Positions 36,434 through 48,675 of a stretch of DNA of 64,000 nt are shown here, one piece after another. This DNA is from Ignelater luminosus (Eukaryota > Arthropoda > Insecta > Coleoptera > Elateridae), in the NCBI GenBank assembly GCA_011009095.1, contig VTPC01001891.1:362768-426767 (forward strand). Direction: 5' to 3'. The notes beneath the pieces were generated by a model, which ran no database searches, was not told where the DNA came from, and saw only the letters and a program-made list of their open reading frames with translations. Made by a program: the position numbers and the translations under genes. Position 1 is the stretch's first letter, and every line of letters starts with the position of its first letter.

Positions 36434-39400
36434 TAAGAAGTCTTTGAATCCAGCAAACGATGTGTAAGAAAAGATAAAAATATGATTATTGATTGCGTCA
36501 TTAATATTTAAGCCGTGTGGTTTTCATAAATCATTCGTTTATTACGAGAAAATAGAAAGGTCTGTATGATAAAAAGATTTTAACCTCGTAGTCAGGATGT
36601 AACCATTTTAAATCCATATATTTGCTTAATTAAAACACTACGATCAAAAAAAAGAAAAGAAATTCTCGTGTTAAAATAATTCCTTAAAAATCCTCAAGGC
36701 GATTTATTAGTTTCTGGTAACTTATATAACTTGCTTTTTGGTTAATTATTTTAAGGAAATATATTCTATACCAAGTATGAGATTTGTTAAAGTAATTTCT
36801 ATGCAAAACGTTAACATTTTGTTGGTATTTAAGATAAAGGTGCATTTTCTAGAGTTTACAAATCATCATTAGGTTTACTACTAAAGGTTTCATGATAATT
36901 GATCAAGTTTTTAAGGCTAAATTAACAACAAAACAGAATGAGAGAAATAACATAAGATTTCCAAAGTAACTTTCATTATGTAGTTGTTTATAGTAGTTAC
37001 ATCTAGCAGTGTAATCGTTCAGAGTTCCTGCGGTTAGTAAGTACTAGCTTTCCATTCTAATGTCATAGTAGTTTTTCTTAATATTCTCCGATGAAGTTAA
37101 TGATTATCTGGTCCCAGGACTTCTCTGTTTTGGCCTTAACTGTTTCTTCTTCGGTTTCAACAACATTTTTATTTTCTGTCTTCTTTATATTACCGGTTAC
37201 TACCTTATGAACTGATTGACTTCATGATTCTCATAAAACATTGTTCATCTGTTGTACCTATTTGTAGTCACTATGCTAAAAAGATTTCCCTCTGATCAAA
37301 GTCCTACTTTTCATGGCAAGACGAATATTATTTCGTTCTAGGGTCTTTTACCTATCAAGAAGAGTTTCGCATTGATCAGATAAGAGATTTTTTTTGAATA
37401 TGCCATTGGCCATCAAAGAATAATACCTAAACTTCTGTTTTTCCATTTCCATTACCGCCTGTGTATGGTTATTGCCTATACTGTATGTCCGCTCATAACG
37501 TATCTAAGATCTTGAGCGTTTTAATGTCGGTTTGCTTACCGACCATAAGCGGGCTATCATCGCGCTATGGCGCTTTTCTTATTAATCTTCTTAAGGGATA
37601 TTAAAGTGGGCAGATGACGCAATAAATGATTGTGTCTTGTGTTAATTTGCATTACACATAGTCGGGTTTTACTCTTGCTTACATGCTAACTTGCATACAT
37701 ATGCGTGATCGTGCTAGGTACTGCCTTAGGCCATTCACACTTGACAGCGAAAACCACATTAATTTTTTATTTGATGCTTTAATTTTGTATTTATGAATTT
37801 CACCCGTTGATAAACTTCATAACCTTTTTAAAACTCAAGAAACATTCTCTATATACATTTAAAAAATACGAATAATAAGAACTGATTAATTTAGATAAAC
37901 AGGTAGGTGATACGGGCAATGCTGTTGTTAGATGATTAGAAAACGGAAACAGGCACATAAGAAGAACATAGATGCGCAAAGAAGAAGCATGTTACGTAAA
38001 GTCGTTTAAAATGCAAATTCAGAACCGGAAACCAGAACTGATGTAGTTAACTAAAGTATACTTGCTTTGATATGCCTGCTCAAGTGATACGTGTACTTTT
38101 AAAAAATTTTTTTATCAAGTATGACTAGAAGGTATAATATAGTATTGATGCTTTACCCATTGTGCTCTTGCAAATAGTTGAATTGTTGATGTGCTGTCTT
38201 TCTGGTATTTACTTATAATATTTGTTGCTTGTGCATCTGAACCCACAGATCAATTATTGTTGCTCACGATTAACCGCCATTAGCCTTTCCTTGTTAAAAT
38301 TAGCAATTTGCTTACGCCTTATAGAAAGTGTTTATCGATATCCCCGCAGAAAGTTTTCTGCACGTTTTTACTAATATAGTCCATAGTAAATGTAATTTTA
38401 GCTTTAACGAGACTTAAAATTGGTTAACGATATTTATTGCGATGCCTAGTAATCTGTCCAACCATCTGTTGATGATTCATGTTATGAAGGACACACGCCT
38501 TCTCTCCTCACAAACTTACGTTCTTTCTTTATCCAATCCGGAATATTCAACTTTGATCGTAGAAATGGAACAACTGAGATTGTTTTTTCCTTTGATTCCC
38601 TCATGACCAAGTTTCCATATAGAACTCTCAGTTCGAGCTAACCTAATCCAGATTTAGCTGTTTAAATCATAGGCTATCTTTTATCTTATTTGCAAATTAG
38701 TGTTGCTACTACTTTTAATAAGAAGATTTTAGTATATTGACCTAGAATTAATTAAATCTCATTCTTAAGTTTTTGCCCTCATTCGAGCCTCATCTACATT
38801 TCGCCCACGCATTTTTTGTATGTACTAATTCATTATGGTGCATATTAAAAATTTATTTTCTATTATAACATCTAGCATAAATAGATCGTTAATGTTAAAA
38901 TAATCCAATTTTAAATAAATAAATCGATTAAGAGTTCAGCGAAACGAATTGTCAGTTTTCAAATGAGATTTTCAAAGTTGTTTCTATTTTGAATAATGTT
39001 GCTTTTAAAAGAAGGCCTCGTAAATTATGGTTACGAAGTAAAATGATACATTAGGAATTTATAATTTTTCTTGAAAATGCTTTGATGTATCACCGCCGTT
39101 GTAAAATGTGAGATTTTTGTAAATGTTAAATTTTTCTACTCTTTTAATTATGATGTTCATAAACATTCATTTTCTTAATTTATTAATAGCAAAAGAAGTG
39201 GGTCACATTTGTATAAAATTCACAATAAATTTTTTATCTGTAAGTTTTTATATAGATACACATAGATAATCCTGATATGCTAAATGAGGGAGGTGGTAAG
39301 TATCAAGTCTAACACGTGCTCTATATATACGTATGTATATCCTCCTTTGACAATCCGGTCCTGACAGTATCTATTAAATTAATCTTCTACCATAAGTTAA

Positions 39401-42400
39401 AAAAAAGTTAATTTCATATTCAAATATGGATTGTGTGTGTGTGTTATAAATTTTTGTCATATATTAACGAGACTAAAGACCTTCAACTTGGGTTGGGCTA
39501 CAAGTCCCCAGACTGCAAATATGTAGATCACTGAACTTATTCTCTGGTTTTGTTCATGCAGGCAAGAACAAGATTCGATTGATTTCGTGTAATGAATATG
39601 CTGTTCAATCGAGCGTCTGTTTGTTGTCACAGTAGTTAATAAGATGATGGTAGTTGTGCTAGTCATAAATTAGGTTTGTTCTACCTTCTTTAACAGAAGT
39701 TTGTGAAATATCAAAGAATCAAGTTCAACTAGTTTTAGTATAATCTGAAAAATAAAATAATAAACGAGTTTAACTTGAACTTGGAAGGATTTTATCTTAT
39801 TGTTATTACCATTCAGTAAAGCATAAATTAGTGGAAGAAGATTTGATTTGAAAACTTGAATCAACCTGGCAACGTTTTTAGGATCTTTCAATGATACAAC
39901 TGCAGTTAAACTAACATAAGTAAATTTCTTAAATTGCAAGCTTCATCTTAGAACTCTACTTTTAGCGCGGATGACTTGTGAATGTCTTACCTTAAGTGCT
40001 ACTAAAAATGCCTTCTTACAATATATTGGTTCTTCATTAGAGCCAGCATTAAGGACAGGCGAACAGACAACTATCTTCTGTTAACATTCGGCTGACAAAC
40101 TTAAACCAAGCGTCCGTTTTACTTTTATTACTCTTTTTAAGTTCAATCTTGGGTTCATTTAAGTCTCCACAACATGAAAAAATAGAATTTCATAACGTTG
40201 AGTAATTGTAATGAAAATCAATCTGCCCATTATAGCATAACCCTAAAAAAGATTTATATTAGATGAATAGGAAGGGAGCCATCACCATGGGATGTCAAAG
40301 CAAGCATGCCACTGTCAAATTTAAGTCGGCACAAGGTTTTCCGTGGTTTTCATGAAGTGAGTACCGGAGTACCCTATCTTTAGCTTTTTCAAGATTAGCA
40401 TCTTTTAATCTGAAGACCCGCATTCAAATAGGGAAAAAACACAATGACTATTCTTCCTCGTCCTTTTCTTTAGCGAACTGGGATCTCCAGATAGTCGATA
40501 TGAATCCCCGAAAAACCCTAAGTTAACATGAATAAAGTAAGAATTAAATTACCAAATTCTTTGGTTTGCCCTAAATAATTATTAGTTAGGGGTTTCTTTC
40601 CCTGATAAGGGAAAAATGTGTGTACTCCATTAGCTGAGTCGAGTCAAAGACAAAAGAGAAGAGATGAGGAAGCTTACTGGCAGCTGTGTTTGCAATGCAA
40701 GAAGGAAATAGTCCATGTTTCATTCCTCCATTGGGAACGAGCTGCTTTAGGACCACGTAAACTTTTCTCTGTCACTGAGAAGTTAGAATAATTGGTCCTG
40801 AATGTGGAACCGCACCTGCTCATTGCACTGCATTAAAAAACGCACAGAATTTAAATTAAAACACTAGAAATCCAGAAAATTTTGCTGTGAAATATTTTAG
40901 GAAGTATTTTACGAATGAAGATAAAGATATCGTGATAGAGAGAGAACAAGAGAAAAGAAATACAAAGACAATACGTGTACCAGGTAGATAAAGAATTTCT
41001 GAAAATTCCTGGTTTTCAGTCCAATAACTTTCCGTTATCGTTGTTAATCGTTTCATTTCTAGTTTCATTTTGTTAAAAGGTTGTATTTGTATTGACAAAT
41101 TGCAATTGCAATCTGCTGATTTCAATTTATACCTACGCTTTAACCACATTCTGCTATCTGAGATTATTTCACATTTCACGCCATGAACTTTAATGTTGTT
41201 TTGTATTTCGCTTATTTATTGTTGACTATTTTAATTAGCGAATTTTTTCTAGGATTTATAGTCTTGCTTTTGAATATTAGAATCATATTATTCGAATAAA
41301 TGTTAAAAACATTTAGCGATCTTCAAGATAGAATTCGGAGATCCCAATAGTCTAGGACGACATCAAGAAATGTTTAGAAAGGTCACAAGTTTCTATCTTA
41401 CTAACCTTAATCTAATAAGGAAAGCAGATGTATATTGGTTAAAATATAGAAAAGAAGAGAAATCCTTCTCTACAGAATTCCGCTACTCTGTTGGGTTACA
41501 GAATGACAATTTTCCTTTGATGGTTGTATGTTATTTGTTGAGAATGGTCAATGAATGAAGATGGTAACCTAGAAAATTATTTTAATTTCTTCAGCATTGT
41601 TGACTACATAACAAACTTATTTTTGCGACTATAAATCTTGTAATAATAATAATAATAATAAAGGAATGTTGGATTTTAACTATAGATATGCAGATGTTTT
41701 TCCAAGATTTATTAAGAGGACATCGTCTCTTAAAAGTTTCACTTTACTTATCTTAAATTGCAGCTTCGTTTATCTCGTTCGTGCTCTCTACTTACCTTTT
41801 AAAAAGTGAAATCTGTTTCTCTAAATTCTTCTTTTATTCTATTCTTATCTAATTTTTCCACGATGCAATATTTATTGCAATTATTTTGTAATTTTGCTAA
41901 TTTTAGAATTGCAGGACCTTAGATGTGACACTAAATAGCGAGGTAACCCAAGCAATTATTTCTTTAACTAAACTACTTTACAAGTACGTAATTAATAACA
42001 CTAATTAATTAATTACCTATTATTCTCGCTAATCTATATTTAATTTATAAAGTAATGTCAAGGAGCAGTGTGACTCTCTAAAAGTAATCATGGTAATAAC
42101 AATACTTTGCACAAGATTAGCCTATAATGCGTTTGTTTTTAAAATAGTTTTCGACAAAGACTTAATTTCTACAGTAATTGAGTGTAAAATTTTAATTACC
42201 CAATTCTGTATAAGCGTGGCACGACCTTGGGGTCTTGTGTGTCTGTTTTAATTTCACAAGAGCGGATTAAACATCAAACACACACACTTGTACTATTCCA
42301 TCCTTGTGTGTTGTACATATACTATGTTCCGGAGGCATTTTTTGCCTTAATAAATAACACTTGTCCGGCTTGAATAAAAATTTTTGCATTGCTAATTTTA

Positions 42401-45400
42401 TTTTAGCTTAACGCTTGTGTGCTTAGCATGTTTAAGACGATATTTAAGAGCGAAATATCACATAAGAAGTTTTGCATTAAAAAAAAGAAAAAATGTTGGC
42501 AACTTGAAGAACGAGAAGCTAAAGATAATTCCTCCTTGTGTATAAGATGACAGGATAAAGATGATTCAACTGCGTGGGTGCGCCGGCCAAACCTCATCTC
42601 AAAGTTTCCATCTCTCTTCATAAAGGCGGTGTTCTGATAATCTATTCAACTAAAATGTTTTGTTATTTTGCTCTGCTTCTGAGCTCATCGAGGTTGTTGT
42701 TTATGTAAAGATTAAATGTTGTTTCCTTAAGCTAGCTGATAAAACATGAAATTGGAATTTGTAAGAAAATGATGTTATTGGAAATGTATTTATATGGTTA
42801 TGTAAAAAAGTGCCTAAAGGTTGTAAAGTCATTGATGGATTTTTCTTGGTAAAAAAAGTGTCATAATTTAAATTGCATGACATATGCACCCTCAGGGATC
42901 GTGCTTGCAGGAAAAAATGTAATTACTGTGGTAGCTTGAAATATTTTGAATACCTATACTATGTTTTTGATTAACTTGACTTAAAATATTAGTTCAATTT
43001 CATTTAATTTTTCTAAGTATGGGAAATTTCAATTTTGCTATATCATCAACAGTTAAATGTACGTCTTATTTTTGATATTTCGTTTCTTCTATTAGCAAAT
43101 TAATTGGCTGCATTAGAAAGTGTTACCTTTTTTGATCTTATCCATTTGTGGATAATCTTTGCTGATTGTGTCACTAAAAGAAATAGTGGTTTCAGTTTTA
43201 AAATATAGGGTATCTTGTTGCAATCTAGCCATGGTTGATCTAATAATTTCTCTTTTAATTTGAAAGATTATTATCTAAATTCCTAAGGTCTCTTTTATTA
43301 AAAATTTATTTAAATTTGACCTATATTTTCTGCATAAAACACATATGTGAATAGAAGTTTAAATGCTAATATTATTACTATACAGCAGTGGGTAGGTCTG
43401 CAACCTGGAGCTACTTATAACATTCAAACGACAAATTGCTTATAACTTGTAATTTCAGCCCACTTGTTCTTGACTATAGACCTTGCATTATTGTTTATTG
43501 AATTAAAAAAACCCCTTTGATATTACAGTTATGTAAAAAATTATTTTATAAATGAAATATAGAAATTAGTTTGAAAACACCAAATCATGCTCCCAAAGGC
43601 AGTGTTATTTAACATTCATTTCTAATAATGCAAATTATTGCACGTAATAGCCTATAGGCGTTGCTTTCTTGACACCTATTTCTTTAATTTATTCACACAA
43701 ATTCTTCCTTCTTCATTCATATAATCATTTATTTCACAAGATTTTAGTAGCCCTACAGCTTCGTATTAATCTTGATAAATAGTTAACAGCAATTTTGTCC
43801 TCTGGTGTATCCACAAACTATACAATTATCCATTTTACACAATTATTATCCTATAAATATAATTTGTTTCTAAATTATAGAAAAATTACTTTGGACTTCA
43901 TGAAAGAAATTGTCCTATTAATGACAGGCTAATAGCTCTATAAAAAAATCATAAATTTTGTTTTAAAGTAGGACAAATAATTGGGTGAGTCTTGAAAAAA
44001 GCATCGGTCATCTACTTTTTGTGTTTTATTGGAGCTTATCAACGAGTTTTAATTGAATAATTGCGTGTTAGCGGGATTATTAAATTTATTGCTTTTTTGT
44101 AATCTCTTAACAACATTATTATAAGGCTTGGTGACCGTTTTTTCTATTATTCCTTTTTTTTCTTTCTACTTTCTTCGCGCAGCTTGCTTGTTAACGATTT
44201 AATCTGTATACACTATCTGGTTTTCTCATTAGTTATACCCAACAAACAAGAATAATACTTGTAGTGCCTTCATAACAACTTTTATTAACCCTTTTTTGTG
44301 AAAAATACTAGAATAAGAATCTAGCACGCACAGTGTTGTGTATGGACTACTTTAATTTTAAACTGTTTTATTTAAAAACACAAATTTGTTAATTTCATTT
44401 TGTTTTTAAATTATGGCATGTATGTGTACTGTATATATCTTGTTCATTATATTTTTTGTAAACTAAAACATTTTGAGAGCTGTTTATATTAGATACTGTT
44501 GCTTCGAGGATGTTGAAAAAAGATTGTAAAAGAAAGAAATATTGACAAAAACTGAACATTGAATAAGTCTTTGGCGAGTCTAAATATTTTAAATACAAAC
44601 AACACATCAGATGTGTGTGTGTGCAAATTGTGTGCAACAAGATATTAAAAAATCGCTTTATTCACTATGTCAGTTTCATTATTATTTCTTAAATAAGATT
44701 TTTTAAATAGTGTAAACTAATAATAAAGCATGGCTAAACGCCCATCACATGGAAAGTCAGATATTGAACGATACTAATTGCAAGGGGTTTAAATGGTATA
44801 CGCTTTTTAAGTAAAACGGAGAAATACAATACACGTGTTTAATAGACGAACGGATGGTGAGTGATAGAATGTCCTATTCTTATCTTGCACTTATTTTTTT
44901 CGTATAGTTGCGACAATTGGGGCGATTATGTAAAAATCAAAGTAAACTTCAGCGGAATAAAATTCAGTACTCGGAACTTTTGAACTATTGAATCATTTCT
45001 AACCTCAAATTATATGATTTAGCACTACCAGATCTTTTAATAAGAGAATAATGTTGAACATTTCCCAGACTTGATTTATTCGAATTGCTTTGAATATAAT
45101 ATTTCCGTACGTAAAGTACTTCCAAAATTATATTAAATATACGTAAATAATAAATAAATCTTACAGAATGCATTACACGCATTCTTATCCTGATGGCCAG
45201 GAAGTTGTTCTTTGTTATGATAATTCAATTGAGATAATTTTAATTTATGCCTTCACTAACGTAATAGTTTTGTAGTCACTACATTACAATTTGCTTGCTT
45301 GTATTTATTAAATTAACTTGTTTTAATATATTACTACTGCGACTTACAATTAGAAGAATCGTTATTGTTCGCGTTTTAGTAAGAATCTGCTAAAATCTTA

Positions 45401-45561
45401 ATTGTGTATTCTGATTATTTCTGTGAAAACAAAATGATGTGACTATGATTAGTGATTCGTTCATCTAGATATGTAGATTGCTACATTTGTATGGGTTTTT
45501 ATTTTTTAATCATAGCTGGTAGATAAGACCAATTTTTAAAGAGAATGTTAGCGGGCGTGCA
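36434..45561. other. Intron segment with minor repeats, no gene
   Basis: AT-rich throughout. It holds a small hairpin GTCGGT-TTGCTT-ACCGAC at 37526-37543, a GT run at about 39432-39445, the TAA repeat at 41641-41662, and a possible old repeat scrap at about 40328-40370 (GGTTTTCCGTGGTTTTC) that I could not define further. Confidence 0.45.
41641..41662 (+). repeat. (TAA)7 repeat, possibly a LINE tail
   Basis: Seven TAA units follow CGACTATAAATCTTG, an arrangement common at the 3' end of plus-strand arthropod LINEs. No coding remnant was recognised in the 300 bp upstream, so a plain microsatellite is equally likely. Confidence 0.5.
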
Positions 45562-45980
45562 CATTTCAAAAATGACCAAGCCAGTGGCTGTGAGATAAAG
45601 TACCTACACCAGGATCGCAAATTGAACTCAATAACGATTTTCTCTTCGCTAGAGACGACGTTGATCTACGTTAAATTTGACAAATTTAAACGTAAGTTTA
45701 TAAGTTTGAGGTTTAAATTGCTGTAAAACAGATTTCGTATAACTCCGTCATGTAATTTGTGTGATCAGATCAGAAATACAAGTTAAGTTTCCGAAAAAGC
45801 ACTATTTATTACTTTTGTTCTAAAATTTAAGTTTTAATAACCTCAAACTTATAAACTGACGTTTAAACTTGTCCAATTAAACCTACAACAACAGTGGGCA
45901 GAAAATCGTTATGGAGCTCAATTTGCAATCGTCTTGTTTGGTGTCGGTACTTTATCTCAATCAACTGGATTTGAAAAATG
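45562..45980. mobile_element. Foldback (palindromic) element, about 420 bp
   Basis: The two halves are inverted copies. The left arm has GATAAAGTACCTACACC, GATCGCAAATTGA, ATAACGATTTTCTC, ACAAATTTAAACG and TAAGTTTGAGG. The right arm shows the inverse of each in order: CCTCAAACTTA, CGTTTAAACTTGT, GAAAATCGTTAT, TCAATTTGCAATC and GGTGTCGGTACTTTATC. Arms are about 150 bp with a short centre (about 45740-45800). No open frame. This fits a Foldback-type or MITE element. Edges are approximate, from matching CATTTTTCAAAT / CATTTCAAAAAT-like ends. Confidence 0.75.
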
Positions 45981-46230
45981 ACAAAGATAAAGTGCCGACA
46001 CCGCACAAAAGACGATCGCAAATTGAGTTAAATAACGATTTTCTCAACCCCAGAGGCGCTTTTCCATGCCAAATTGGACAAGTTTAAACGTCAGTTTACA
46101 TACAAGTTTGAGGTTATTAAAATTTAAGTTTTAGGAAAAAAGTTATAACACTGTCGTTTGTTGCATAACTAATATTTCTCATCTGATCAGTGATCATACA
46201 AATGAACTGATTGTAAACAACCCTCGTTGT
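45975..46230. mobile_element. Partial second copy of the foldback element
   Basis: Immediately after the right edge, the left-arm sequence restarts: GATAAAGTGCCGACACCGC, GACGATCGCAAATTGAG, AATAACGATTTTCTC, then GACAAGTTTAAACGTCAGTT and AAGTTTGAGGTTATTAAAA. An internal ATTTCTCATCTGATCAGTGA near 46180 relates to the centre of the first copy in inverse orientation. The far arm is missing, so this is one half element abutting a complete one. Confidence 0.7.
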
Positions 46231-46985
46231 AATTCTTCGAATTTAAAGTCATATTAATGTACGACTCAAACCCAGTATTAGTTTTTAGCATTTGTGCAAT
46301 ATCAATTGATAGTTATGTAGCAACCTATTTAATAAAAAAAAACCCGAAAATAAATTTCAGTTTACAAAGATTTTACAAAATCTGTTGAACTTGGAAAATT
46401 CAAAGAGGAATTAGATAACTGTGTGAATATTTTTCTCCGGATATTTTATTTTTGGTCAATTTTTTATATTATTGTTTGAATGAATAACTTCCAAAGATAG
46501 TGTTTACTTCATGAAAATGCCCTTTAACTTAAGAGCAATTTTCCTATAACTCTCATTTATACCCTCGCCATTTAATCAAGGTTGCATTCAAAATCACGAT
46601 CACCTGGTATTATTCAATTGAAGAATGTGCATTTTAAAACGTACATTAAACATTCACATCAGAAACAACAGCGTTGCACCTGTGACAATTTAATTCATCG
46701 ATAAAATTACATTTCAAAGTACTGAAAGTTGAATTATATACCGAGCACGTTGACTTTATTGTACTGATCGGTTTTTTATAAGTGTTTGATTTAGCATCCG
46801 TTTGGAAAACAAAAAAAATGAAAGTTTGTTTATGATATAGAGAACTTTCAGTACCACGTCTAGAACATATCTGGTTTTATATGTATGTATATGTTTACCT
46901 GTCCACATAATTTTAAATTGAGAAAAATAAAAAGGAACAAGTCGCCTACGCAAAGTTTCGCTTTTCCTTTCGCCCTTCATCAACA
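46231..46985. other. Intron segment, no recognised feature
   Basis: AT-rich, no gene; CpG content rises from about 46930 toward the structured element that follows. Confidence 0.45.
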
Positions 46986-47046
46986 TTTGGCGCCTGAGTG
47001 GGTAGTTGTTGTTGACTGATCATATATCAGCGAGAATCGCTTCTCG
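46986..47046. promoter_or_regulatory. E2F-like site followed by two abutting hairpins
   Basis: TTTGGCGC (46986-46993) fits the E2F consensus. It is followed at 47016-47030 by CTGAT-CATAT-ATCAG and directly at 47031-47046 by CGAGAA-TCGC-TTCTCG, two perfect small stem-loops with no gap. The surrounding 46930-47170 is GC- and CpG-richer than the intron average. This could be a conserved regulatory element or a structured RNA segment, but also chance; no gene or transposon explains it. Confidence 0.3.
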
Positions 47047-48500
47047 TTTCTTGATTGGGGAATATACAACTAATTGCCTAATCGCTATCGTCGTTTTGCC
47101 GCACCCGTAGATATGATCATTGAGTTCAGTAATTGCGCCCACAGTTTATCGAAAATTGAGGACGTTTTTAAAAACAACCCACACCAGTTTCTTTTTTCAA
47201 GAAAAGAAATATGCGTATTTAGAGAAATGAAACGATCGTGTTGGATTATCTGTTTTTTTCTTATTTAATTTGTTACAAAGTAGGTGGTTTCGAATAGCTA
47301 ACTCAGATTTTAAAGGTTAACTTTTTTCTCCTCTGCGTTTAAATTTGGCTTGTTCAAGGGCAGACTTCCATATTATAATAGTACAATATTAATTTTGTTC
47401 TGCAGTCGTAGGCATGATACTCATTCATTAATAATTATTCATTAATGAAAACTGCCTAAACGGAAGTTTTAACACACCTCATTTGATTGTTAAATGTTTA
47501 AGCTAAATTGAAAAATTTGTTTTTTTTATTTTAGGAGACATGATTATTATTTCATAATTGATTTAAATAAAAATATAAACGGCGTAACTTCAAACGTACT
47601 TTTTTTGTACAATTAAATAATATAATAGATTTATTTTTGATCAAATCTTTCAATTGATTTCATAACATGCAAAACGAAACACGAAATATAATTTGATATC
47701 GGCATGAATATTCCCTTGAATCTTATAAACGTTAAATAAATTCTTGAAATGAATGGCATTTGTTTTACATCAAATTATCTCGTGGGCTATTGCTAACATT
47801 TAACTATCAAGAATAACAAAATATTTTTTTAACCACGACTGTATTAATAAATATTTATAGGATGTATTACAATAAAACACAGAATTGCCTTGTAACGTGA
47901 TACAAGAGAAAACCTTTATATTTTTTTTTTATTTTGAGATATTGGTCAATAAGAGGGTATGATAGTTATGAATTTATCTTCAAAGTATGTTAAAGATTTT
48001 AAGGAGTGTAATACACAGCATAAGGGATGAAGCAGGCATCTTTTTTTATAAATCTCCCATCTTGACCAAAAAGAATTTGTAACGGCCATGATGGAATATA
48101 ATGAACGAATTACGTTATTTAAAATGACTCATCTTTGTTTGAATAAATAACTTGACTAACAAGTGATAAATGTAATTTGTTTTGTCTGTTTTTTCCTAAT
48201 TATCGAAATTCGCCGGATAAAAGATTTTCATCTTATATACGTTTTTAGCTAATTAGTAATTAGAGAATTAAAATGAATTGAAACGAAATTTACCGTTTTG
48301 TTTAGGTTGTCTCATAATTCCCCGACTCATTACGTTATTATGTGAACATTTTTTAAGTTGTATGATTCTAGAATATAATAAAGCTTACCTTAAAAAAAAC
48401 AGTAGGTTCATTACAACTGTAAATAATACGAGTGAAGTTACATTATTTCAGTATAACATTAAGAACAAAATGTAATTTACCTAATTACGATAGCTGATGA
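47047..48500. other. Intron segment, no recognised feature
   Basis: The open frame at 47074-47268 has no recognisable family and an unsupported start. Confidence 0.45.
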
Positions 48501-48517
48501 GATAATAATAATAATTT
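48501..48517 (-). repeat. (ATT)n stretch, possible LINE tail
   Basis: GATAATAATAATAATTT read on the minus strand resembles a short AT-rich LINE tail. There is no coding remnant beside it, so this is weak. Confidence 0.3.
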
Positions 48518-48620
48518 ATTAAGGCTTTTAAATCATTTCGTTTTCTATGAAGGAATAAAGAATAAGTGTTGTTTTAGAAAACAATAGCAGGTATATCTTA
48601 ACATCAAATGCTAATCCACA

Positions 48621-48675
48621 TCATTCTTTTTTATTTTTACTGCAGTGTTCTAAAACAATAAACCTGACGGTAAGA
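48621..48675 (+). promoter_or_regulatory. Candidate 24-nt micro-exon (48646-48669)
   Basis: A long pyrimidine tract ending TTTTACTGCAG (AG at 48644-48645), with a branch-like CTAATCC at 48611, is followed after 24 nt by donor GTAAGA at 48670. Joined in phase to how exon 1 it meets TAA at its third codon, so it would truncate the protein (a poison exon) or be non-functional. The splice-like signals are clear, but use is unproven. Confidence 0.25.
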
